Below are positions 16,816-25,016 of a DNA stretch of 52,097 nt, piece by piece. This stretch comes from Planctomycetales bacterium (GTDB lineage Bacteria; Planctomycetota; SZUA-567), in the NCBI GenBank assembly GCA_025997475.1, contig BNUQ01000009.1:1-52097 (forward strand). Reading direction: 5' to 3'. The first letter of the stretch is position 1; every line of letters starts with the position of its first letter. The position numbers and the translations under genes were made by a program. Below the pieces are notes generated by a model. It was not told the origin of the DNA and searched no databases. It saw only the letters and a program-made list of their open reading frames with translations.

Positions 16816-17500
16816 CTACACGGGGACTCCGCCGCCGGAACTGACCACCGCCGCTTTCACCTCGGGAAATTTCGCCAACACCGCCGCGATTTGCCGGTCA
16901 TTAGCGCCCTGTTCTCCCGTATTTATTTGCCACAGCGGTTTTTCGCCGCACTCGTTTTGAAGGTCAAACATCTTCCCGCCAAAACCGTAGCCATTTTCAA
17001 TTACGCCGTATTCAGTCCTCTGCAATTTCGCCATCGCCCAAAACCACACATCCTCGGCGGTCGGGCATAGCGCCAAAAATTCTTTTGCGTCGATAACTGA
17101 TGGATGCAACGAATGCGGCGGATACAAAATTCCGCCGACGCCGGTCGGAAAAACCAAGCCCGACGGCGTGTTTGGGGTGGTGGCGCAACCTTGCCATTGA
17201 TTATAAGAACGGATTTTTCTTTGCGCGTCTAACGTAATGATATGCGCCCGATGGCACCAAATTTTAGCCGGATTTTGCGCGTAGCCGTCTTTCAGCCGCA
17301 AGAGCCAATCGCGCTGGTAATAAAAGTCATCATCGGCGGTAATAAGAATATCGTCGGGAAATTCGCGCAACGCCGGAACGAGTTTTTTGTATGATTTGAG
17401 GTCGTCGCCAAAGCGGATTTCCAGACCGTGCGCTTGTAGTTTTTCAAGCGGCGGCGTGATTTTATCACCCTCTTCATTCGTTAATTTCGCCGCGTAGCGG
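16816..17500 (-). pseudogene. Glycosyltransferase lacking its N-terminus
   Basis: The frame encodes a family-2-like glycosyltransferase: LEKLQAHGLEIRF, DLKSYKKLVPALREFPDDILITADDDFYY (the DDD metal/nucleotide site), WCHRAH, FPTGVGGILYPPHSLH and TAEDVWFWAMAKLQ. In the family I recall, these blocks follow about 50-60 residues beginning VIVSLTSYPARI. Here that part is missing: upstream of LTNEEGDKITPP the frame reads through the end of coaD (to 17613) as Arg-rich nonsense, and no ATG exists near the conserved start. The most likely reading is a gene that lost its 5' end at a junction with coaD. An alternative is expression by translational coupling from coaD, which would still lack the first domain strand. 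Confidence 0.65.
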
Positions 17501-18040
17501 GTGTTTGTCCGCGCCGACGCGCGGCGGTTCGTCGCCGCGCAAGCCCATCGTTTTCGTTTGGCGGTCGTTGCCGAGGCGCGCGTAAAGTTCTTGGCAAATT
17601 TCCGGCGGCACAAACGCCTCGACCCGCCCGCCCATCGCGCACGCCTCCCTAATCAAACTCGAACTGATAAACGCCTTTTCCGCGCTCGCCATAATGAACA
17701 CCGTTTCGACGCCGGCGATGGTGCGGTTGGCGATGGCTAATTGAAATTCGTATTCAAAGTCGGCATACGTGCGAATGCCGCGCAAGATGACTTTCGCGCC
17801 GGCTTGCCTGACGAAATCCACCGTCAAACCGTCGAACGCCGCCACGCGCACTTTGGGCAAATGCCGCACTTGCCGCCGAATCATTTCGACCCGCTCCGCC
17901 GGCGTGAACACCGACGTTTTCGCCGGATTGCACCCGACCGCGACAATCAATTCGTCGCACAGCGTCGCGCCGCGCTCAATCACGTCCAAATGCCCGTAAG
18001 TTATCGGCTCAAACATTCCGGGGAAAACGGCGATGTTCAT
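17474..18040 (-). CDS. coaD: Phosphopantetheine adenylyltransferase
   Basis: A CoaD of 188 residues; the family usually has about 160. It adenylates 4'-phosphopantetheine to dephospho-CoA. The nucleotide-binding start AVFPGMFEPITYGHLDVIERG contains the T-x-G-H motif, ILRGIRTYADFEYEFQLAIANR is the substrate block, and FISSSLIRE matches the ISSSxxR motif. The normal end is near EICQELYARLG; the last 25 or so residues (TKTMGLRGDEPPRVGADKHPLRGEINE) are extra and overlap the truncated glycosyltransferase frame, which suggests a DNA rearrangement just after coaD. I chose the ATG at 18038-18040 with its GTGAGG ribosome binding site. Confidence 0.93.
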   Translation of the reverse strand: MNIAVFPGMFEPITYGHLDVIERGATLCDELIVAVGCNPAKTSVFTPAERVEMIRRQVRHLPKVRVAAFDGLTVDFVRQAGAKVILRGIRTYADFEYEFQLAIANRTIAGVETVFIMASAEKAFISSSLIREACAMGGRVEAFVPPEICQELYARLGNDRQTKTMGLRGDEPPRVGADKHPLRGEINE

Positions 18041-18056
18041 CGTGAACCTCACTGAA

Positions 18057-18182
18057 AGAGTTGAGAGTTGAAAGTTTAGAGTTGAGAGTTGAGATGTGGA
18101 GTTATTTTTTCAAAATGCGCGAAGCGCGACCTCCGCTAAACTCTAAACTTTCAACTCTAAACTCTGCTCTCTCAACTCTTGC
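18057..18182. repeat. Heptad-arm hairpin element, copy 6
   Basis: Left arm units AGAGTTG, AGAGTTG, AAAGTTT, AGAGTTG, AGAGTTG then GTGGAGTT. Right arm units CTAAACT, CTAAACT, TTCAACT, CTAAACT run back in complement. The apex carries CAAAATGCGCGAAGCGCG. The whole could fold into a hairpin of about 120 bases. The 3' end of xseA is coded by it. Confidence 0.85.
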
Positions 18183-19361
18183 GCTAACTTCGCCGTCTGC
18201 CAGCGTAATTTGCAATTTTTCGCCGGTCGTCGCTTCTTGCGCCGAGCGCAAAATTTTCCCCGCCGCGTTGCGCGTGATGCTGAAACCGCGCCGCAACACC
18301 GCGTTCGGATTTAACGCCGCCAAACGCGCGTCCAATAATTTATACCGTTCCCGCCGCCGCTCCAAGAGCGCGGACAGCGCGCGGCGCAAAACGGCGCTCA
18401 ATTCGTCGCATTGCTGTTGTTGCCGGCGGAGTTGCGCCGCCGGATGTTGACGCGCCACGGTCGCGTTGAGCGCCGCCAAACGCTCGCGCCGCGCCGCGAT
18501 AAGCGCCGCCGTCGCCCGATGCGCGGCGGCGAAAAATCCGGCAAGCACGGCGGACATTTGCGGATGTTCGCGCGTGGCGATTTCCGCCGCTTCCGACGGG
18601 GTCGCGGCGCGAACGTCGGCGACCAAATCGCAAACCGAAGTGTCGATTTCGTGTCCGACCGAACTGATGACCGGCGTCCGGCACGCCGCCACGGCGCGCG
18701 CCACGCCCTCGTCGTCAAACGCCGCCAAATCCTCCGCCGCGCCGCCGCCCCGCCCTAATAAAATGACTTCGCACCGTCCGTCGATTTTTTTCAGCGCGGC
18801 GACAATCGCGGCGGGCGCACCCGCCCCCTGCACCAAACACGGCGACAAGAGCATCCGCGCCGGCGGAAAGCGTTTGCGAATAATTTTAATCATATCGCGC
18901 ACCGCCGCGCCCGTCGGACTGGTTACCAAGCCGAACACCCGCGCGAACGGCGGCAACTTTTTTTTGCGCTCCGGCGCGAGCCAGCCCTCGGCGCGTAATT
19001 TTTCGAGCAACGCCAACCGCTTGGCGCGCGCGTCGCCGGCGCCGGTCGGGCGCAACCAATTGACTTGCAGTTGATAATTGCCGCGCGGCTCATAGACGCT
19101 GATTTTGCCGCCGACCTCGACGACCTCGCCGACTTGCGGACGCGGCGTCCGACCGGCGGCGGTTTGCCACATCACGGCGTCGATTTTCGCGCCGGCGTCT
19201 TTCAGCGAAAAATACCAATGCCCCGACGGCGCGACGGTGAATTGCGAAATCTCGCCGGTCGCGGTAACGGCGGAAAAGTTATTTTCCAACGTCGTTTTCA
19301 AGCGGCGCGTCAACTGGGTAATCGTCAGCGGCGCGGCGGGATTTTCGCGAAAATCAAGCAT
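18102..19361 (-). CDS. xseA: Exodeoxyribonuclease VII large subunit
   Basis: A 419-residue XseA. The N-terminal OB fold (LTITQLTRRLKTTLENNFSAVTATGEISQF..SGHWYFSLKD) is followed by the catalytic domain with FGLVTSPTGAAVRDMIKII, LLGRGGGAAEDLAAFDDEGVARA and VISSVGHEIDTSVCDLVADVRAATPSEAAE, all characteristic. It degrades single-stranded DNA in both directions together with XseB, not seen here. The ATG at 19359-19361 is the family start. The last 20 or so residues (RVESLEFSGGRASRILKK) are encoded by heptad-arm element 6, so the natural stop has been replaced by one inside the repeat. Confidence 0.94.
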   Translation of the reverse strand: MLDFRENPAAPLTITQLTRRLKTTLENNFSAVTATGEISQFTVAPSGHWYFSLKDAGAKIDAVMWQTAAGRTPRPQVGEVVEVGGKISVYEPRGNYQLQVNWLRPTGAGDARAKRLALLEKLRAEGWLAPERKKKLPPFARVFGLVTSPTGAAVRDMIKIIRKRFPPARMLLSPCLVQGAGAPAAIVAALKKIDGRCEVILLGRGGGAAEDLAAFDDEGVARAVAACRTPVISSVGHEIDTSVCDLVADVRAATPSEAAEIATREHPQMSAVLAGFFAAAHRATAALIAARRERLAALNATVARQHPAAQLRRQQQQCDELSAVLRRALSALLERRRERYKLLDARLAALNPNAVLRRGFSITRNAAGKILRSAQEATTGEKLQITLADGEVSARVERAEFRVESLEFSGGRASRILKK

Positions 19362-19539
19362 TTTTTCTTTTCTCACGGAAGGCGAGCCGGGGACCGTTAA
19401 AAAAGCAATTATGAAACTGTTGCGCCGCGAAGCGCTTTCCAAATTACGAAGGGAGAACTTTATTCTCAAACCCGCGAAGCGCAACTTTGATAACGACTTG
19501 GTGTTTTTTGCGCCGCCCGACGCGGCGATTTTTCACACC

Positions 19540-19935
19540 GCGCAAGCCAACGGCTATTTCAAGCGCGGTAATTATTTGTTGAAAAAATTACCGATTCGAC
19601 AAAATCGACGCTTATTTGACCTTGTTAATCAAAGACGGCGGGCGCGTGGGCAGACCCGTTGTCGTATAAAATTGAGGGGAAGATTTACGAACTTCGACCA
19701 CTGCGCGACCGTATAATAGACCTGTTCGACAACCAATTCGCGGCATCTTTTCGGTTAATTTTTCGTCCCGCTACGTCAAAATTCCTTGCAATACTCTCGG
19801 TATTGCTTCGTCATTTTTCCTTGCGGGACGGAAAATTAGACCCGAAAATTCGCTCGCTCTTGGTTATCGAACAGGTCTAATACTTGCCGCGTGAACGGGC
19901 GGAAAACTTGGCGGGTTTTATCAACGATTCCTTTG
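19540..19935 (+). pseudogene. Broken RelE/HigB (Gp49-like) toxin gene interrupted by a MITE
   Basis: Three frames in order give pieces that align in my memory with phage-derived Gp49/HigB toxins: NGYFKRGNYLLKKL (frame of about 19548-19590), then FDKIDAYLTLLIKDGGRVGRP in the next frame (about 19580-19650), then YKIEGKIYELRPLRDRI in the third (about 19665-19716), which holds the family hallmark IYELR. Two frameshifts are needed to join them. A 163-bp MITE begins exactly at 19717. After it LPRERAENLAGFIND may be the toxin's C-terminal helix, but the segment between is missing. No antitoxin gene is seen downstream. The gene cannot make an intact toxin. Confidence 0.55.
19717..19879. mobile_element. 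163-bp MITE with TA-flanked terminal inverted repeats, copy 1
   Basis: The ends are TAGACCTGTTCGACAACC and GGTTATCGAACAGGTCTA, an inverted repeat with one mismatch and TA at each edge, as expected for IS630/Tc1-mariner target duplication. The interior is itself palindromic: TTAATTTTTCGTCCCGC against GCGGGACGGAAAATTA, and an apex CAATAC-TCTC-GGTATTG. It encodes no transposase. A second copy of identical length and roughly 90% identity by eye is at 25046-25208. Confidence 0.88.
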
Positions 19936-19987
19936 GCTATCATCTTCGCCGACGCTCACTCTCCACTGCCCGCTAAAAGGACATCCA

Positions 19988-21028
19988 ATGCGCCTACCTG
20001 CCGAATGGGAAAAGCACGAGGCGACGTGGCTCGCGTTGCCGAGCGCGCGCAATCCCGACAACTGGTATGAAAAGAGCGCGACTATTCATTGGAGTTTCGC
20101 GGAAATCGCGCGCGCGCTGTCCCGCCGCGAAAAAGTGCGCTTCACCGTCAACAGTCCCGCCGAACAAGAACGCGCGACGGCGTGGTTGCGCGACGCGGAC
20201 GCGGTAATGGCGAACGTCGAGTTTTTCCCGTTTCCGACTTTTTGGGGCTGGCTACGCGATTGCGCCCCGCAATTCGTTCGGCGCGACGGGCGCCTCGCAG
20301 CCGTCGATTTTCAATTCAACGGCTGGGCGTATCTCGACGATTGGCAGGACGACAACGCTCTGCCGCAACGCCTCGCCGAAAAATTTTCTCTGCCGCGCAC
20401 GGTCGCGCGGTGGCGCGGCGCGCCGTGGGTGCTTGAAGGCGGCGCGATTGACGGCAACGGGGAAAAGGTTTTGCTGACGACCGCGGAATGTTTGTTAGAC
20501 CAGCAAACGCAAGTCCGCAATCGCGGCGCGTCCGCCGCCGACAACGAGCAGGTGTTGCGCGAATACCTCGGCGCGGAACAGGTCGTTTGGTTGGGGCGGG
20601 GCTTGGCGGGCGACGATACGCACGGACACGTTGACGATGTCTGCCGTTTCGTCGCACCGCGCGTCGTGGTCGCCGTCAATGAACGCGATGTCGCCGACGT
20701 GAATTACGCGGCGCTCTCCGAAAATCAGGAACGTTTGGCGGCGGCGCGTTTTGCCGATGGCGGCAAGTTGACGGTTATTCCCTTGCCGACGCCGCGACCG
20801 GTAATTTATCAGGGGCGGCGCTTGCCCGCGAGTTACGCCAACTTTTATATCGGCAACGGCGTGGTGTTAGTGCCGACGTTTAACGATGTCGCCGACGGCG
20901 AGGCGCTCGGCGTGTTGCGCGAGATTTTCCCCGACCGCGAAGTAATCGGCATTTACGCGCGCGATTTAGTCCTCGGCGGCGGCAGTATCCATTGCCTCAC
21001 GATGCAACAACCGGCGGGGGATAACTAA
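19988..21028 (+). CDS. aguA: Agmatine deiminase
   Basis: A 346-residue agmatine deiminase (PPADI family). It hydrolyses agmatine to N-carbamoylputrescine on the route from arginine to putrescine. RLPAEWEKHEATWLALP opens the family; WLRDCAPQFV, VLEGGAIDGNG and DDTHGHVDDVCRFV supply the acidic and His residues of the guanidino site; the nucleophile is Cys336 in GGGSIHCLTMQQP. Length is normal and the motifs intact. No N-carbamoylputrescine amidase (aguB) is next to it. The ribosome binding site is AAAGGACA. It ends next to heptad-arm element 7. Confidence 0.95.
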   Translation: MRLPAEWEKHEATWLALPSARNPDNWYEKSATIHWSFAEIARALSRREKVRFTVNSPAEQERATAWLRDADAVMANVEFFPFPTFWGWLRDCAPQFVRRDGRLAAVDFQFNGWAYLDDWQDDNALPQRLAEKFSLPRTVARWRGAPWVLEGGAIDGNGEKVLLTTAECLLDQQTQVRNRGASAADNEQVLREYLGAEQVVWLGRGLAGDDTHGHVDDVCRFVAPRVVVAVNERDVADVNYAALSENQERLAAARFADGGKLTVIPLPTPRPVIYQGRRLPASYANFYIGNGVVLVPTFNDVADGEALGVLREIFPDREVIGIYARDLVLGGGSIHCLTMQQPAGDN

Positions 21029-21126
21029 AAGTTGAAAGTTAAAAGTTGAAAGGAATAAGGTTTTTGCGGGTTTAAGATTATTAAGGATGCGATATTTCGC
21101 TTTCAACTTTCAACTTTCAACTTTTC
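21027..21126. repeat. Heptad-arm hairpin element, copy 7
   Basis: Left arm AAAAGTTGAAAGTTAAAAGT and right arm CTTTCAACTTTCAACTTTCA are complementary with 7-bp periodicity. The core here is divergent (GCGGGTTTAAGATTATTAAG, then GATGCGATATTTCGC). It begins at the aguA stop codon and ends about 110 bases before tRNA-Val. Confidence 0.75.
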
Positions 21127-21235
21127 CCTCTTTCCCGCGCAGAAAACGTCTTGCAACGGCGGGCGCCGCCGCTAATATGCGCCGTTCGCGTTCGTTCGAC
21201 GCGGAGAATTTCGTTACACCGTTTTGACAAAAAAA

Positions 21236-21312
21236 GGGCGATTAGCTCAGTTGGTTAGAGCGCCAGCTCGACAAGCTGGAGGTCATTGGTTCGAGCCCAA
21301 TATCGCCCACCA
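21236..21312 (+). tRNA. tRNA-Val (anticodon GAC)
   Basis: A complete 77-nt cloverleaf. Acceptor GGGCGAT pairs with ATCGCCC, the D arm is AGCTCAGTTGGTTAGAGC, the anticodon stem CCAGC/GCTGG encloses TCGACAA (anticodon GAC), the T arm is TTGG-TTCGAGC-CCAA, and CCA is encoded after discriminator A. Confidence 0.95.
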
Positions 21313-21322
21313 TTTGCCTGTA

Positions 21323-21363
21323 ACGACCGCGCGTGGCGCCTTCCGCGTGCGGTCGTTTTTTTG
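21323..21363 (+). terminator. Rho-independent terminator of tRNA-Val
   Basis: ACGACCGCGCG pairs with CGCGTGCGGTCGT, with one bulged base, followed by seven T. It begins 11 bases after the tRNA. Confidence 0.85.
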
Positions 21364-21400
21364 TCGGTAGGCAATTCCCCGCCTCCTTCTGGAAAAAATT

Positions 21401-24241
21401 ATGTATCCCGAAATCGTTACGCTCGACCTTGAAACCACCGGCATCGAAATGCAACGCGACGAGATTCTCGAAATCGGGGCGGCGATTATTCGCGACGGCA
21501 AAGTCGTTTCCACGTTCAGCCGGCTTGCCAAGCCGACGAAACCGCTGTCGCCCGACATCACGCGCATCACCGGCATCACCAACGAAATGGTCGCGGACGC
21601 GCCGCCGCTCGCCGAGGTGCTGGCGGAATTTCTCGCGTTTTTACCCGCCGGCGCGTTGTGCGCCGCGCATCAAGCCCAATTCGACCGCGGGTTTCTGAAA
21701 GCCGCGACCGACCGTTTCACGCATCGCGTCATCGACACCGTCGGATTGGCGCGAATTCTTTTTCCCGAATTGGAGAGCCACTCGCTCTCCTTCCTTTGCG
21801 CCGCGCTGAACATCACCAACGCCGACGCGCATCGCGCGCTCGCCGACGCGCTGGCTTTGGCGGAGTTGTGGCAACGGCTCGCCGACCGCGCGCTCCACAC
21901 GCCGCCGGCCGTCGTCAGCGAAATCAATTTTTTGCTCGCCGTCAATCCGACGCATCCTTACTGCGATTATTTTCAGCGGGTCGAGTCCGAACTTTCAGCG
22001 CGGCATTTCGGCGACGAGGGAAAAACGCTTTTTGCCCTCTATCCCGAAAATAATTTGCGCTCGTCGGTGGCGCTGAACCATACCGCGCCGGAAAAATGGA
22101 CGCGCCTCGCGCGGGAAAAAATCGAATGGGTTTTCGGCGAAGACGGCGCGCTCGCGCAAGCGTTTGCCCAATTCACGCCGCGCCCCGGGCAAATACGGAT
22201 GGCGGGCGAAGTCGTCGAGGCGTTCAATCAACAAAAACATTTGCTCATCGAAGCCGGCACCGGCACCGGCAAGACGCTGGCGTATTTGATTCCGGCGGTC
22301 ATCTGGGCGCGGGAAAACCGCGTGCCGGTCGTCATCAGCACCAACACCAAGAATTTACAGGAACAACTTTTTGAGAAAGACCTCGCGCTCGTCAAACAGG
22401 CGCTCGGCATCGAAGTGAAAGCCGCCCTGCTCAAAGGGCGGAGCAATTATTTATGTCTGCGCAAACTCGAATATCTGTTGCGCAACGCCGACAACGAGCT
22501 TGACCTCGACGACCGCCTGCAACTGTTGTCGCTTCTGACGTGGAGCGTCAAAACCGAGAGCGGCGACATCGCCGAAAATATCGTTTTTTCGCGCCCCGAC
22601 TTTATGAAACTATGGCTGAAATTGCGCTCGCACGGCGACGATTGTAGCGGGCGAAAATGCCACCACTACCGCCGGTGTTTCTTACGCAAAGCCCGCGCCG
22701 CCGCGATGAACGCGGAAATCGTCGTCGCCAATCACTCGTTAATTTTCGCCGATTTGGACAGCGCGAGTCCAGCGTTGCCGCCGTTTTATCAATTGATTTT
22801 CGACGAGGCGCACAATCTCGAAGACGCGGCGACAAGTCACCTGTCCGTCGAAATCACTCCGCATTTACTCGACGCCGTCGGCGGTCGCCTCTCCCGCGCC
22901 GGACGCAAAAAATCGCGCGTCGGCTTGCTCGTCAATTGCAGTAATCAGTTGGCGGACGCCGGCGAGATTAGCCCCGAACTCCGCGACCAAGCCGCCGTCC
23001 ACAACGCGGCGGCGCTCGACGCGATGACGGAATTGTATCCGCGTAGCGAGGCGTTTTTTCTCGCGGTCGATAACGTGCGCTTGGCGCATCGCGACCAACC
23101 GCCGACGTTGCGCTTTTCGCCGGACACGCAACGCTCGGCTTTATGGCGCGAAGTCGCCGCCGCCAAAGAACCGTTCGCCGCGGTGCTCGGGCGCGCGCTC
23201 ACCGCGCTGAAAGGACTGCTTGACGACTTGAAACAGTTGCCGGACGAAACGCCCTGGCGCGACGATATGACGCGCGACTTGGAAGGCGCGGCGAATAATT
23301 TGCGGCAGTTCGGCGAGGATTTGGCGTTCGCGCTCGCCGCCGACAACGCGGATTACGTCTATTGGTTGGAGCGGCAAAGCAACCGGCAGGGCGACGTGAA
23401 AATCATCGCCGCGCCGCTCGCCGTCGGCGCGTTGTTGCGCGACAAATTATACGCGAAGAAGCAAAGCATCGTTTTTTGCTCGGCGACGATGACGACCAAC
23501 GGACAGTTTAATTTCCTGCGGCGGCGGCTCGGTCTGGACGGTTTCGACCGGACGCAATTGACCGAACTCAACGTCGGGCTGGCGTTTGATTACGCGAAGC
23601 AGTGTCGGATTTTCGCGCCGACGTTTTTGTGCGAGCCGAACGAGGCGGGCAAAAATTACGCCGAAGAATTGGCGGATTTATTGGTCGCGGTTTTTCGCCA
23701 AACGGCAGGGCGGGCGCTCGGCTTGTTCACGAGTTATGAAATGTTGCGGCGGGTGTTTCAGTTTGTGACCAAAGAAATGTTGAACGACGGCATTGAAATT
23801 TTGGCGCAAGGGCAAAGCGGTTCGCGCAAGAGCATCACGACGTTGTTTCAGCAGGACATTCATTCGGTCTTGCTCGGCACGCATTCGTTCTGGGAAGGCG
23901 TGGATGTGATTGGCGAAAGTTTGTCGTGTTTGGTGATTGCGCGTCTGCCGTTCGCGGCGCCGAACGACCCGCTAAACGAAGCGCGGTGCGAGCGGGTGGA
24001 GCACGACGGCGGCAATGCGTTTATCGATTACACGATGCCGAACGCGATTATCAAATTCCGGCAGGGCTTCGGACGACTGATTAGACACCCCGACGACCAC
24101 GGCGTCGTCATCGTCGCCGACCGGCGCATCGTGGCAAAAAAATACGGCTTCTATTTCCAAAAATCGGTGCCCTGCCCGACGATTTCCGTCGCCAATCGCG
24201 ACGATTTGCTGGCGCGAATTAAAGAATTTTTGCGGCGGTAG
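21401..24241 (+). CDS. dinG: DinG-family helicase with N-terminal DEDD exonuclease domain
   Basis: A 946-residue fusion. Residues 1-165 are a DnaQ-like 3'-5' exonuclease (TLDLETTGIEMQRDEILEIGA is Exo I; HQAQFDRGF is Exo II; NADAHRALADALALAEL is Exo III). Residues about 260-946 are an XPD/DinG superfamily-2 helicase: Walker A GTGTGKT near 285, iron-sulfur Cys cluster C-SGRK-C-HHYRR-C near 415, DEAH box FDEAHNLED near 468, and C-terminal FWEGVDVIGE and FRQGFGRLIRH. This exonuclease-DinG layout is best known from Firmicutes. It likely unwinds damaged or structured DNA. The ATG at 21401 follows GGAAAAAAT, and no partner is near. Confidence 0.93.
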   Translation: MYPEIVTLDLETTGIEMQRDEILEIGAAIIRDGKVVSTFSRLAKPTKPLSPDITRITGITNEMVADAPPLAEVLAEFLAFLPAGALCAAHQAQFDRGFLKAATDRFTHRVIDTVGLARILFPELESHSLSFLCAALNITNADAHRALADALALAELWQRLADRALHTPPAVVSEINFLLAVNPTHPYCDYFQRVESELSARHFGDEGKTLFALYPENNLRSSVALNHTAPEKWTRLAREKIEWVFGEDGALAQAFAQFTPRPGQIRMAGEVVEAFNQQKHLLIEAGTGTGKTLAYLIPAVIWARENRVPVVISTNTKNLQEQLFEKDLALVKQALGIEVKAALLKGRSNYLCLRKLEYLLRNADNELDLDDRLQLLSLLTWSVKTESGDIAENIVFSRPDFMKLWLKLRSHGDDCSGRKCHHYRRCFLRKARAAAMNAEIVVANHSLIFADLDSASPALPPFYQLIFDEAHNLEDAATSHLSVEITPHLLDAVGGRLSRAGRKKSRVGLLVNCSNQLADAGEISPELRDQAAVHNAAALDAMTELYPRSEAFFLAVDNVRLAHRDQPPTLRFSPDTQRSALWREVAAAKEPFAAVLGRALTALKGLLDDLKQLPDETPWRDDMTRDLEGAANNLRQFGEDLAFALAADNADYVYWLERQSNRQGDVKIIAAPLAVGALLRDKLYAKKQSIVFCSATMTTNGQFNFLRRRLGLDGFDRTQLTELNVGLAFDYAKQCRIFAPTFLCEPNEAGKNYAEELADLLVAVFRQTAGRALGLFTSYEMLRRVFQFVTKEMLNDGIEILAQGQSGSRKSITTLFQQDIHSVLLGTHSFWEGVDVIGESLSCLVIARLPFAAPNDPLNEARCERVEHDGGNAFIDYTMPNAIIKFRQGFGRLIRHPDDHGVVIVADRRIVAKKYGFYFQKSVPCPTISVANRDDLLARIKEFLRR

Positions 24242-24242
24242 G

Positions 24243-24317
24243 ATTAACAATTAACAATTAACAATTAAAAATTAAAAATTAAAAATAATAATTCGTAATT
24301 TTTAATTCGTAATTGAT
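24243..24317. repeat. Heptad-repeat tract, copy 8 (no core)
   Basis: AATTAAC-type heptads (ATTAACA repeated, then ATTAAAA repeated) lead into AATTCGTAATTTTTAATTCG, which folds back. It fills the gap between the convergent dinG and endonuclease III-like genes and could act as a weak terminator for both. Confidence 0.65.
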
Positions 24318-24989
24318 TTACTTTTTCTTTTTCGGCGCGGCGGTTTTACGCGCGGTCGCTTGGCTTTTCGGCGCGGACGCCTCGAGTTCCAAGCAAAGAA
24401 TTAACTCGCCGCATTTTTCCGGCGGCAATTCCGCGTCCGTCAGCAATTTGCGCAACGCCGCCGCGTTGCCGTTCGCGCCGAGCAAACCGCGTTTTTTCGC
24501 CAGCGCCAACGCCGCCGGACTGAGCAACGGCGCGGCGTTCGGCACCAAAACGCTCACCAACGTTTGCACCGCGTCTTTCGACAGCGCGGGCTCTAATTTT
24601 GTCAACCGCTGTTTGGCCTCGGCGGCGTTTTTCAGCGTCAAATAACGCAAACTCATCGCGCCGCAATCGTCGAACAGGCGGAACAACATATCCACCATTT
24701 GGCGGGCGACCGCCTCGACGGCGGGCAACGGCGCGAGCGCCCGCGCCACTTCCGTCCACCGCGCCGCGCGCACTTCGTTGTAGTCCATAAACGCCGCCTT
24801 CAGCCGCCTCAACGCGGAGAGCGCCGCGCCGACGTCGCTGTTTTCCGCGAGCAAAACCGCGACCAAATAATCCAGCGCGTCCCGCGGTTGCGGTTCGACG
24901 CCGCCTTTTTCATACGGCTTCCACGCCGGCAGAAAAGAATTTTTTTCGTATTCCGCCAACTGTTTTACCGCTTTGTTTTCGCTTGCCAT
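24318..24989 (-). CDS. Endonuclease III-like (HhH-GPD) protein, probably inactive
   Basis: A 223-residue helical protein. ALSALRRLKAAFMDYNEVRAARWTEVARALAPLPAVEAVARQMVDMLFRLF resembles the segment before the helix-hairpin-helix of Nth-like enzymes, where a D-x-N-E-x-R signature is common. The usual HhH catalytic Lys (LPGVGxKTA) and the following catalytic Asp are not recognisable: the region reads LTKLEPALSKDAVQTLVSVLVPNAAPLLSPAALALAKKRG. The C-terminus is a Lys/Ala-rich tail (ARKTAAPKKKK) that could bind DNA. So it may be a non-catalytic DNA-binding paralogue; an unrelated helical protein cannot be excluded. I chose the ATG at 24987-24989. Confidence 0.5.
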   Translation of the reverse strand: MASENKAVKQLAEYEKNSFLPAWKPYEKGGVEPQPRDALDYLVAVLLAENSDVGAALSALRRLKAAFMDYNEVRAARWTEVARALAPLPAVEAVARQMVDMLFRLFDDCGAMSLRYLTLKNAAEAKQRLTKLEPALSKDAVQTLVSVLVPNAAPLLSPAALALAKKRGLLGANGNAAALRKLLTDAELPPEKCGELILCLELEASAPKSQATARKTAAPKKKK

Positions 24990-25016
24990 AAATTGACCTC
25001 GCTGTGTGTGGGTGTT

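Noticed and set aside
17501..18055. Plus-strand frames over coaD.
   Set aside because: No start signals or motifs. coaD on the minus strand has all family motifs.
21219..21231. TTGACA directly before tRNA-Val as its -35 box.
   Set aside because: It lies only about 6 bases before the tRNA 5' end, too close for a promoter of that gene.
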